DNA of 64,000 bases from Ceraceosorus guamensis (lineage: Eukaryota > Basidiomycota > Exobasidiomycetes > Ceraceosorales > Ceraceosoraceae): positions 23,501 through 87,500 of the forward strand of contig NW_020290066.1 in NCBI RefSeq assembly GCF_003144195.1, in the 5' to 3' direction. How positions within the stretch are numbered: the stretch's first letter is position 1; each line of letters starts with the position of its first letter. Of this stretch, positions 12,878 through 23,064 are shown in pieces. Position numbers and translations under genes: made by a program. The notes under the pieces were generated by a model. That model was not told the origin of the DNA. It searched no databases and saw only the letters and a list, made by a program, of their open reading frames with translations.

Positions 12878-14595
12878 ATGTCCCTTCAGATGCACGGCCT
12901 CACCATCCGAGCTGCGCTCACATCACTGGATGGACGATCAGCCAAGTATCTCGCTATTCATGACATCCATCCCATTCGTCACGGCTGCGACATTTCTGAC
13001 GGCGACGTTGGCAAGCATTCTACGAATCCTCGAAGAGGCGGCGACGCAGACGAGAGCGAGAGCGAAGAGGAAGCAGAAGAGCTGCAAGCTGGTCACCAGA
13101 ACCGTCACAGCGGTCGTACAGCAAGTCCCATGCACGAAAAGGTCCCTTGTTCGGTGTCGGCCAGCTATGTCGCACCGATCGAGGAGGATATGATGTGGAT
13201 AGTGGAGTATAGCCCTGTTGAAGCTGGCTTTAGGTGCCCCGTCCCTTTTATGGTCTACGTCGAGCATACCAATGCGGATGGCGATGAGCTGTTCCGCAGA
13301 GTCAACTTTAAGGATCCTCTCCTGCGTCGACAGAGCATCGAATTAGGACGTTTGAATGGCGAGGTCAAAGGCCATCTGTATGCCTTTAGCACTTCTGCAT
13401 CTGTGAGTCTCACTTTTAAAGATGTCTCCAACCTCTGCTGACGCAGCATTCTATCCACACCGCTGTTTCGCTGACAGACGACGACATTCTCCATTTATCT
13501 GGGTCTCGCTTCTAGACGCAACGGGAGAGATGTGCAATGGGCCGACAGTCCGTGCCACAGGTTCAAGCTGCTCCACATCGAAGGTGATGCTCAGCTGACC
13601 GGGGAAGAATTGAGTCTTCAAACCACTTCGCAATCGATTCCTCCAGTCGGACTAGATGAGGGCGTTCAAGTCGACCAACGCGGTGGCCTTTTGGGTTCTT
13701 CGCCCGGCAAGCGCAAACGCACGACCGAGGACGAGATCAACGTCTCGGCCTTGTTGCAGCGTCATGGAGCGCCTCGTCCATCTGATCGTTGCAATAGCAG
13801 TGCTACAGATGTGGAACCCGTACGAGCTTCCTTGGAGCGCACCGTCATCGAGTTGAGCTCCACTACAAACGGATCTGGCTTCCTCGAGGCTTTGGACTGC
13901 AAGGAGAAGGTGACTGAATGTAAGGTCAGGCCAGCTGAAGAGGACGACAGTGTGGAGGAGCAGGGGTTTTTGCCTAGGAGGACCGCAGCTCAGCTTGCGG
14001 CGCTCCAAGACGACAAGGCGCAGATGGCGAGGGCTATGGCGAGGGCTCATGCGCAGGATGCGATCGACGACGAGCAAGATGACGACTCGGCCATCGTCAA
14101 GCCCGAAGTGGAACAGCAGCGTAGACGCGCTGACCAAGCAAATTCTGGCAAAAGCATCCTTGAGAAATGTCTGAGGGACGAAGCGGACAAGTATCAGCGC
14201 TTGCGCAAGATTTGGGCGCGTCAGTGAGTTTCAAAAATCGAGGTGGCACTGCATGCCCGTGCGTGGCGCGCTCCATTCTGAGATTTTGGCTCTGTCTTCG
14301 CAGGGAAGAAATTCCGGATGCGAAAGAAGAGGAGAGGGATGAAGCGATTCGCCGACACACCATTTCGATGCAGAACAAGGAAAAGAAGCATCAAGCTCAT
14401 TTGCGCAAGATAGAAGAAAAGTTCGAAGAGGAGCAAGAACACCTGAGCGCAGAGCGCGAGAGACTTCAAGATGAGTGGGAACAGGCAAAGTTGGATGTCA
14501 GGGCTACTAGAAGCAGATTCAACTTGCCCGATATTACGCCCGTCGTTGACCTGCTTGCCGACGACTCTGGAGACGAAGAGCGAATGCAAGCATAG
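12878..14595 (+). CDS. Unrecognised protein with acidic middle and C-terminal coiled coil
   Basis: Three exons (12878-13402, 13478-14223, 14304-14595) give 520 residues. I do not recognise the family. Residues 1-45 are a short structured start (MHGLTIRAALTSLDG), followed by an acidic Asp/Glu/Ser patch. Residues roughly 90-220 look like a beta-rich domain with MMWIVEYSPVEAGFRCPVPF, VYVEHTNADGDELFRRVNF and TFSIYLGLASRRNGRDVQW. The rest is charged and low-complexity. The last 100 residues form a Glu/Arg/Lys/Gln helix, probably a coiled coil, ending in an acidic tail. A KRKR-type patch near the middle (SPGKRKRTTED) could be a nuclear signal. The intron joins give continuous frames and the C-ending codon use resembles coding DNA, so the gene is probably real. 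The start at 12716 is possible but has a poor ATG context. Confidence 0.65.
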
Positions 14596-16496
14596 CGCTC
14601 ACAAGAGTTTCAATGCGAGCCGCTCATCACGAGTCTTTCCGACTGCTACCCTTCGTCCGTACGACTCGTGACTGTCTCGATACATCCAGGACCCAATTCC
14701 CGCTCCTGCGCCGTGCGCCGTGTCTTTGATGTGCTCCGACTCTATAGCTATGAGAATCTTGTCCCAAGATTCAGCTTCATGAGAATGACCTATCCGCTCC
14801 AGAAACATGCGCATTGAGTCGCGCATCCAGCATGATCAAGCTTCATCCTTTTATGATGTGATGGCAGGTGCGTAGATATTTTGCCTTCTCCGCAGTCAGA
14901 AGCTGGGAGTCTTGAGTCAAGCGTCGGGGCGCGGGTGTTGGATGCTCACGCGCTCGCGCTAGCTGCCGCACGACACGTGATCGACTCTTCGCCCGCCTGG
15001 CGCGCAAACGCGCCTTAGGGTCTCGATGAATTCACGATTTGAAATCGGAATCGAGCCCGTGTTCACGCGGACACGCGCTCCTCAGCTCTCGATCTCCATC
15101 ACGATCAAAGAATGCACGAATACGGATCTGATGTTGCCACTAGATGAGCGTGATGCTCAGTCATTCGCTCAACAGGAAAGACACTAGAACCTCTCTGAAT
15201 CGAACGCGAGCTGAATGGGCGAGAAGGGCGCAGTGAAGATCCAAAGCGGCCAGCATTGAGTGCGCCGTCCCATGCAATGTAGCCTAGCTCTGGCGCTCGA
15301 AACGCTGCTGTGACTCCAAAGGCTGAACAAGACGCGCCTTGTTTGCCAAGCTAGGGCAGAAAACACCCTGAACACAAGGTGATTGCAACGCACTACCCTC
15401 GAAATGTCGCCGGAGATGCCGCGACAAAACATCAGCAACGAAGTGGCCAGATCGAGATTTGGCACTCTGGGTGTTTATTGGGCGCATCCCTGGTGCGCCG
15501 AGGCTGTACGTGCCGATCGTGTTGCCAGCAAAGATGCGATAGTTCTCGCAACTTTTGGCTTTGCGAGGCATGTCGCACTGCACCGTACCAGGCTGAGAAA
15601 TGGCCGGAAGATTGTGAAGGGCCAGCGCGCTCAGCACGCCCGGCCGCTTACATGCATCCTTGACCGCAGGCAAGAGTGAGAACGGGACTTTGGGGTTTGG
15701 GCAATCATGTGCGGGCGCTCGCGCAGCCGTGGCGCCCAGTGCACGCCAATCGTGAACCAAGAGGCGAACGCCCACATCCGCGTGCTTTGGCGCTTTCATC
15801 CGCCCTTCCCCCAGCATTCACGCTTGCTTGGCTGGCATTTCGCCGAGAGGGAGCAAGCAAGACTCAGCCAACGACGACGAAGCTTTGTGAGAAGCGTGGT
15901 AATATACTCACACTGGCATCTACATCAGAATTCAACGTCGCCAAGACCGCGGTGGCCCGTGGTGCCTGAGATGTTTTGAGATGGCGTCTCCTAGGCTCTT
16001 TGGCCCGCCCCTGGCGCAATGGACAAACCTCTTTTACCTGGCAAACACAGCTCAGGGCGCTCAAGCTACTCAGTCCTTACGGCAGAAAACAACTACAACC
16101 GCCTGGGCGCCTCTTCTGTAACCTGCTTCAGGGCTGCTGCATAAGCTTTCCAATGTCTTTGCGTTCGTGTGCGATGAGTCGCAAAATATGCTTACAGAGC
16201 TGGCTCTCAGCGGCTGCACAACAACAACAACAGTAGGGACCTCGAGCTTGAGCGTCGAGTGGCGTATAAGAAGGGCTTCGTTATCCTCGCAAGAGTCCCC
16301 GTTGCGCTCAGCCACCTCTTGTCGTCTGCCACCAACCTCTCCTCCGAATCATCCTATTCGCGACATCCTCACCTTCACAGCAGGTCTGTGCTGGTCGCAC
16401 CTGCCTTCAGAGCAGTACGCTTCAAATAGCTTCCATCAATCTCGCTGCGTCATTCCGCTATAATTCTTCACAAGTCACATCAAACATTCGTCAAGA
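14596..16496. other. Gene-poor stretch upstream of the secreted modular gene
   Basis: 1.9 kb in which opposite-strand open frames of up to 177 codons overlap and none shows a family motif. ATTCACGATT is at 15030-15039. The last 200 bp are pyrimidine-rich (CCTCTCCTCCG, CCTCACCTTC) and probably form the promoter and 5' UTR of the gene starting at 16497. Confidence 0.4.
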
Positions 16497-18830
16497 ATGC
16501 AGGTCAACTCTGTCACCTTCGCGCTGGCCGTTCTGTGAGTGTTAGCTCCAGCTCCCAAAGCGCACTCCTTCTTACGCTCACTTGATGTTTGCATCCGTAG
16601 AGCCGGGCTAGCGGCTGCCTTCCCAGTCACCTTGCCCGACAATCACAATAGTCCTGAAATTAGCGTGAGTAGCTTTCGTCGTTATTTGCGTGAAGCGTCC
16701 GTCTCTTGAGTTGCGCCTGCCATCCATCGTGCCCCGTATTTTCGCAGGCGCAGAAGAATTCGCTTCAGGCTCGCGATCCTCGTCCCCAAGGATTTCCTGC
16801 AGCAAAGTACGATCCCACGCACAGTAGCAGAGAGAAAGAAACCTTCAAGGCTATGACGCCGGGTCCCGAAAAGTACAATCAAGAGCCGTTCAAGATGCCA
16901 GAAGGACTCAAGCATAATGGATCGGGACATCCTAGCGAGACGAACCATGACAAAGGGCACGGTTCAGGCTATGTTCCTGCAAACTTTGACAATGAGCCCG
17001 GGAAGAAGAATGGGGGTCATACGCCCAAAAGCTTTGGTCCAGGCCGAGAAAGTCTCGGCGAGCTGCCTCACAAGAAGCAGAGCGAGACGTTCAACTGGGG
17101 CATTGGTCCTGAGCGCCTTGAGCCGGAGCCTGGAAGAACAAAGACGACGGCGTCTCGGTCGCCGTACAATCCGAACGGTGCCTGGAACGGTTTGCCCAAC
17201 GGTCACACCGGGGGAAGAGGTGACAAACCGGTCGTCAGGGGGGCAAAAACGCCAATGTTCGATCAAAGTTTCATTCCCATGGGACGCACCGGAGGCGGAG
17301 CCTACCATTTGGATCGTCGATCTGAGCCCGGCGTGGACGTGAGTAACAAAACAATGCGAAGGCGAATGGCGCACGCTGCCCATGTCTGACCCGCTCGTCA
17401 AGTCTTGCACTTCAGGACGGAGCCGGCTCGCTTGAAGCTCGTGCTCATACACCTGGCAAGAAATCAGAGGAGTCTGATCCCGAAAAGACGGTCAAGAAGT
17501 ACAAGCACAAGCATGAGCACCATAACCAAGGTCAAGGCTCTGGGGTGGGGCCAACCAAAAGTGGTACCGGCTTTGTCAATCCGTTCGCCAATCATCTCGC
17601 CACGGCAGAGGAGAAAGGGCGCGTCGAGAGATCAGCGATGCACGAAGCAAGCAGATTTGGCGGAGCGGGTCTCGCGCCTGGAACGCTTCATCTGGATCGA
17701 CGCTCTAAGCAAGGCGTCAAGGTAAGCGAGCAAGATGCGTGCTTGGGTCCCGCTTACATTGCCTTACCTGCTTCTGCCTCTTCCCTCTGCAGCTCGACGC
17801 TGAGGCGCTCGAAGCTCGCGACGGGCATACCGCGGTAGCCTCCCCTACTACCGCTGAATCGGGTTTTGGCAAGAGAAGCCCTCAGCCACAGGAGGGAGTT
17901 TGGCAGGCAGAGGTGCTCCAAGCCCGTCAAACCACCTGGGAGCAAGCCGAGCAGAATCTTCGCGATCGCCAAAAGCTGTTGAAGGAAAATAAGGAATATC
18001 TGAAAAAGATGCGCGCAGCCAAGTCCGGTCCTCGTCATCGGAGGGAAATCGAGGAGCGCGCTTCGACGATCGAGGCCCGACATGCCGCCTCGAGAGACTT
18101 TCAAGCTTCCCTGCTTCGCAGAGACGATTGCGGTTTCCCGAACCAGTACTCGCAGGCATGCCGACAGCAGCAAGAGCAGCAGCGGCAGGCGAAGGAATTT
18201 GAACGGGCAATGGAGCGGCATCGCCAGCAGCAGAAGCTTGCGGGCAAGCCCAAAACACCCAAAACGCCCCCAGGTCATGCGCGGGGCGGCGAAGAGCCAA
18301 TTGGAACTAGAGACGTAGTACAGCCTGTCCAGCAGATCGATCGGCGTTGGAAGTCGTTTGAGGAGCTTAAGAAAGGTCACCGTTCTTTCAAGGAGATCTA
18401 CGATCCAAATCAGTCCAAATCGGCAGTTCCAGCAGCTGCTGCCCCTGGAGGAGGCCCTCATCGCAGAAGAGACATCCAGGAGCCCAATCATGCTGGCGCG
18501 GCCCAGATCATTGAGAGCAGAAATCAGAAGCTCGAAGATTTCTTCAAGCAGTATAATAAGACGGTGGACGCGTTGAGAAGCTTCCACATTGGTCGGAAAA
18601 GAGATGTCGAGGTGAGCTGCGGCCAATGTGGACGATTCGATGCTCGGGCTACATGTTGACGCAACCGTTTCGGATCATTCTAACAAGCGCTCCGATGCGG
18701 TCGAGCTGCGGTCGCGGTCGACAATGTTGCTGATCAACAGGCACTCGCGCGCCAAAGAGCGTTGGATGAACAGAGGCTGGGGGTCTGGTTCTACCTCATC
18801 GATACCCGGTTCCTCGGCGTCGTCGCCTGA
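16497..18830 (+). CDS. Secreted exon-modular repeat protein with dibasic (Kex2-like) sites; 3' end apparently damaged
   Basis: Six exons (16497-16534, 16601-16664, 16748-17338, 17416-17721, 17793-18611, 18741-18830) give 635 residues. Exons 1-2 encode a signal peptide (VNSVTFALAVLAGLAAAF, cleavage likely after AAAFP). Exons 3, 4 and 5 are each a multiple of three (591, 306, 819 bp) between phase-0 introns and share ends. Each begins with a SLQARD / SLEARA / ALEARD motif. Each closes with YHLDRRSEPGVD, LHLDRRSKQGVK or FHIGRKRDVE. The RR and RKR pairs are candidate Kex2 cleavage sites. The rest is hydrophilic, rich in Gly, Pro, Lys and Gln, and disordered; exon 5 contains a charged helical stretch. 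No enzyme domain is visible, so function (cell-wall, surface or effector peptide) is unknown. The same reading frame stays open after the TGA at 18828, so the stop may be secondary. Confidence 0.72.
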
Positions 18831-19002
18831 ATATCGAAAGAAGAAAATTCTCCCAAGGCGCCCGCGAGGTGTGCCAGCGATGATGATGAGGATTTGAATC
18901 GCGCGGAAGCGACTTTGCGGATGGGAAGAGAAGAGGCCTTTCTTGAACGGCTACGCGGTGAAGTAGGCGGTAAAGGACGTCGCTTTGGAGGAGGTCGCGA
19001 CA

Positions 19003-19056
<54 letters not shown>

Positions 19057-19148
19057 CTGGGAGATGCGGCCACTCGCTAGGCTACTTTCGTCGCCCCTCG
19101 AAAGGTAGAAGAATTCCCTCTCACTGCTCTTCTAACCTGCCATTCTGA
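18831..19148 (+). pseudogene. Possible remnant or misread 3' coding end of the secreted modular gene
   Basis: Past the TGA at 18828-18830 the exon-6 frame stays open for 105 codons to a TGA at 19146-19148. It encodes acidic and helical residues (ASDDDEDLNRAEATLRMGR, EEAFLERLRGEVGGKGRRFG) and then poly-Gly from the G run. Just before it, another frame reads GSGSTSSIPGSSASSPEYRK over 18781-18845. Removing one G at 18779-18783 and adding one A near 18843-18846 would join all three pieces without a stop. This is inference: it could be assembly error, genuine decay, or chance. Confidence 0.45.
19005..19055. repeat. 51-base poly-G homopolymer
   Basis: An uninterrupted run of G from 19005 to 19055. 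It is by far the longest homopolymer in the window. It would encode poly-Gly in all three forward frames, so its exact length sets the frame of whatever follows. Length is likely to be uncertain in any assembly. Confidence 0.95.
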
Positions 19149-22100
19149 CCTCACCGACAAAGCACTGGGATGCTTCGTCGCACCGAGAGGTCCCTTTCTA
19201 TGGCTCCTCGACCGGTCCATCCCACAGCGCCAGCACAAGTGCCTTTCTCGGTCAATTGTGAGACATCAGCAGGCCTTCATACGACAACGATCAAATCTCC
19301 CATTCATCGCCAGCTGCTTTCAACACATTCTTTCGAGGTGCACCGCAACCCCTCTGACCGGTCAGAGCTACTTTTCCGAGATAACGGATTTCGCTGATCT
19401 CCAGAGAGAGCGGTCGTCGTAGGCGTCACGGCATTTGACCTACCGTTTGTAGCCGTGCGCATATCCAGACTCCAAACGCCACCACACATCCACCTGCAAT
19501 GCTTCGTTGCGACGCATTTCCCCGCACTGCGCAGAGCAGGCCAGCAGGGAGATGAGACAAGTGACCTCGCATGCGAGTGCCCAATCATCTTGCGCGATGT
19601 CATGCGCTCCCTCATTGCCTCGGCCTTGCGAGGAAACGATGATGTCCGCACGGAAGACCCACCGCTTGGTCCGCGTGACTTGCAGCTTTGCGAAGAAGAG
19701 GTGCCTCTTGCGGATGTGGGACAGCACACTGTGGCTTGGCGCGCATAAGCCCGAGCAGACGGGCCTCTGGTCCCGCTTCGGCAGGTGGCGAGCACGCAAG
19801 AACGCACGGATTGGAAGAAGTCTGGACGGTGGCAAATGGCGCCAGTCGGCCTTTGACGAACAGCATGACCGGTCATGCCATTGAATCTTGGATAACGACC
19901 GTGACATAACCTTGAAGATATCTTGCATGAAAGCAGAACGTGTGACACAGTCTTGCGCGACAGATAAGCAAACGTATCGGTCGAGCGTGGTGGGTAGCAC
20001 TTCCACACGTCAAGTCCGAAGTGCGTTCCTCATAGGTGCGATGGATGCACTGCACTTGCGCTCGCATGACAGCGTGCATGGCTCGACGGGCAAAACGGCT
20101 GCATGTCCGTGGAAAGACCGAGGGGCTGATTCTACGACTGGAAGGCGCTTCGCGAGTGTCCCCAGAGCACTTGCCGCGTCGAGACTCGTCCACGGTCCAC
20201 CGAGACTTGCACCGACAAGTCAAGAACGGACCTCGTGGTTCTTCCTCTGCAGTGAATCCTGCCGGCCAGTCATCGCGTGCTGCCCCAAGCTAAGGCGTTC
20301 GTTCCACTCGACTTTCCTCGCCAGTGAAGTCGGACGACCGAGGCACCGAATACTCATTGAGTGGACTTGTGACTCCAAGAGCTCTGCAGGGCCACATTTC
20401 GATCGAGATAGTGGCAACGAACGATTTCAGCAACTCGAGAGCACCACGCCTCCGGCTGAAGCCGCACTGCTGGTGCCAGCTCCCAAAGCGATCATTAGGA
20501 AGAAGAAGTGCGATTCAGCGACACTTCTGCTGTGTTCCTGCGGACGGCGGTATACACAAGGAGTGTGAGCCCGCAGAAGCAAGGCAGATCCCTGGATGGC
20601 ATGGGAGCGCAAGCACTTCCGCCAATTGAAGTGAGACCATGCGGTTTGTCAGTCTGCCTATTCGGCAGGGATCCGAAGAGTAAAGCACGTAAGGCAAAGC
20701 GCAGGGCTTCCCAGGGTCTTTTGGTGTTATCTGCGCGGCAGTCGTTTGCCCGCTCAGATTGAAGCTCAGACGACCTCGCGCATTAGCGCGAAAAGGCGGA
20801 ACTGAAGCGTTGGCAGTCTCGGCAACACAGGCCGAGTACCTGCTCGCTCGGGCTCCAAAGGTGGATCTGCACATCCTTGCTGATATGCGGACTCTGGACC
20901 TGGACCGGCGGGCAAAACGGCGTGAAGAGCGAAGGTGAGCTTGCAGCAAGCAGCAGGATCCGCGGCGGAGTCGAGAGAGCAGGCAGCAATGAGTGATGAG
21001 AGAGCTAGGAACGACTCGCTTCTCGCTTCTCACGCCAGCAGCTGGGTGGGCAAAGGCGGGCTTTCGTGATGCCTTGCTGCAATTTGAATTCCACCTGTCG
21101 TGTGAGTGTCCATATCGGGCCAGTAGGCTGTGTTCTGTCTCGCCTGTAGATGCGGTGGTGCACCACCGCGCAAGCCACTTGTCATGCGAGCTCGACCAAC
21201 CTGTTTCCTCACGTTTGTCCATGAACGTCTCGACATCGTGCGACCGCGTGCTTCGGAGAGTTGCCTGTCGTGTGCCTGTGTCAGGCACAAATTGAGCCGT
21301 TGTGGCGTCCTATTGAGGTTGGTGTCGGTCCAGCATCATCGTGAAACAGACCCGTTCTTTATCATTGATGAGAGCCAGATGGCAGGAGCGCCCGATTTCT
21401 AGCAAGGGAACTGAGTCTGGCCGTGGGTAGCAGCGTCGTACGTACGGTCTGGCATCCGGCTCATGGGTGACTGACTGGCTCGAGCAACGTCGCCGCCAAG
21501 TGCTGCTGAATGAATTGTGCCCACGCCTTCCAGAAGCCTGCTAGGTCATCCAGAGCGGAAAGCAACGCAGTCGGCGATCAGGGATCAATCACAATCTTGA
21601 ATCATTCGCACTTTGTGAGATGCGCACCCACACTCGTGACTTGGTCAATCAGCACATATTCTGTCACGGCATGGACCTCACGACTGCCCCGCCGAAGCAA
21701 GCTCGTTTAGCTTTTGCTTGGCTGCGCCAATTGGCGAACCTTATCAGCATCTCGCGTTGCTCAACTATAGCTCAATCAACGTGCTGTCGATGTACCGCTC
21801 ACGTTTTTCATCTCGAAATGCACGGAGACCAGGCCGAGACAAGATAAGAGGTCTTGCGAGATCCCAGTCGTGAGTGCACGTACCTCATGAAAGAGTTTCG
21901 AGCAGAGTCAGGCTCGCGCTATCGGAATTGCATGGAGAGCATCTATAGCGGCTAGAAGTGGAGCGTATCGGCGCGGCGGAAGCGAGTACATGAGCTCAAG
22001 ATAGCCGAAAGAGATGAACCTCCAGCCGCAGACCCTCTTCCCAACCGCCAAGCGAAGTGCGAGACGAGCTAGGTGGGAGGGTTGGACCAGAGCCTGTGCT

Positions 22101-22860
22101 GCATGTGTAGCCAGGCGATAATCCCGTCTTGCCACAGCCGGACTTTTCCCGTAGCCGCCGAGTACAAAGTGGAATCTTGAATGTGAATCACGAACGGAAC
22201 ACTAGGCTGACGCTGCCGCGGTGATGGCTGGCCCGCAGCTGGAACCGTGGAACTCCGCTCTAGGCCTTTTTGCCGCGCCCTCGCTAGCGCGTCTTGGTGT
22301 ACATCATGCATGAAAGAGCTGATGCGCCGTTGAAGCTCGGGTCGTGGCAGGAGCACACGACCTGGCAAAGCTGCAGCCCTCCCAACTGCGATATCTTCAC
22401 CTTAGCCAACTCGTGCATCCGCGGGCGAGAACGCGAGATAACCAGCAGTTGCGTTCGTCCAGGCATTGCCGCTCCTGGCATCCAGCCTGGGAGAAGCGAT
22501 CCCCTTCTCGACAGGTTGGTCCGGTGGCTGCTGCTGCTAGCTGCCTCGCTTGCTTGCTTGCGTGTGGGGAAGAAGAAGAAAGTGGGCCTCGTATCTCCAG
22601 CTGTCGCCAGCACCGGAGCAGTCCAGAAGCCTTGGACAATAGTCATCAGCCACCAGCAAAGGAAGTGCTGGGCCGGGCGCAGGTCCGGCTTCATCTTGCA
22701 CTAGGCTGCCGAAGGATGCTGAAAGGCAATGAGGCAATGGAGCAGGGCACTGGAGCGCTGTTGGACCGCAGAGATTGCGCAATTCGGTGGTGCGATAGCG
22801 GTACCCGGTGCACCTTACCTCTCGCTCTGCCTCCAATCAGCCCATCCACGCATGTCGCTC
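19149..22860. other. 3.7 kb gene-poor region
   Basis: Opposing open frames of 188-257 codons overlap here (for example minus 19304-20008 and 20515-21288), but the translations are Arg/Ser/Cys-rich and motif-free, as expected from chance in GC-rich DNA. I saw no transposase, reverse transcriptase, terminal repeat or RNA gene. A decayed element or a multi-exon small-protein gene cannot be ruled out. Confidence 0.4.
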
Positions 22861-22883
22861 TCTTGTCAGTCGTGTGGATGAGG

Positions 22884-23064
22884 TATATAAATGGCAGGGT
22901 ACCCTCGTTGTTCTATCGTCCCCGATCTCTTCATCTAAGGATCATCCCTCCCCTTCACCTCCCTTCCATCTTCTCCCTGTCTCACCCCTTCCCTCTCGAG
23001 TACGCAAGGTAGATACAGCTTCCCTCTCAGTCCTCCACCCTTCCCCCCATCCTTCGTCGTCGCC
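22884..23064 (+). promoter_or_regulatory. Core promoter and pyrimidine-rich leader of the OPT transporter gene
   Basis: TATATAA at 22884-22890 lies about 175 bp before the ATG at 23065. From about 22918 to 23055 the plus strand is strongly C/T-rich (CCCTCCCCTTCACCTCCC, CTGTCTCACCCCTTCCC). In fungi a TATA box followed by a long CT block is typical of strongly expressed genes; here that reading is inference supported by the gene's biased codon use. Confidence 0.6.

Noticed and set aside
19304-20008. 234-codon minus frame, with overlapping frames on both strands
   Set aside because: Arg/Ser/Cys-rich chance-like sequence; rival frames of like length and no family block.
20515-21288. 257-codon minus frame considered as a transposon fragment
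   Set aside because: No catalytic motif, no terminal repeats and no target-site duplication seen.
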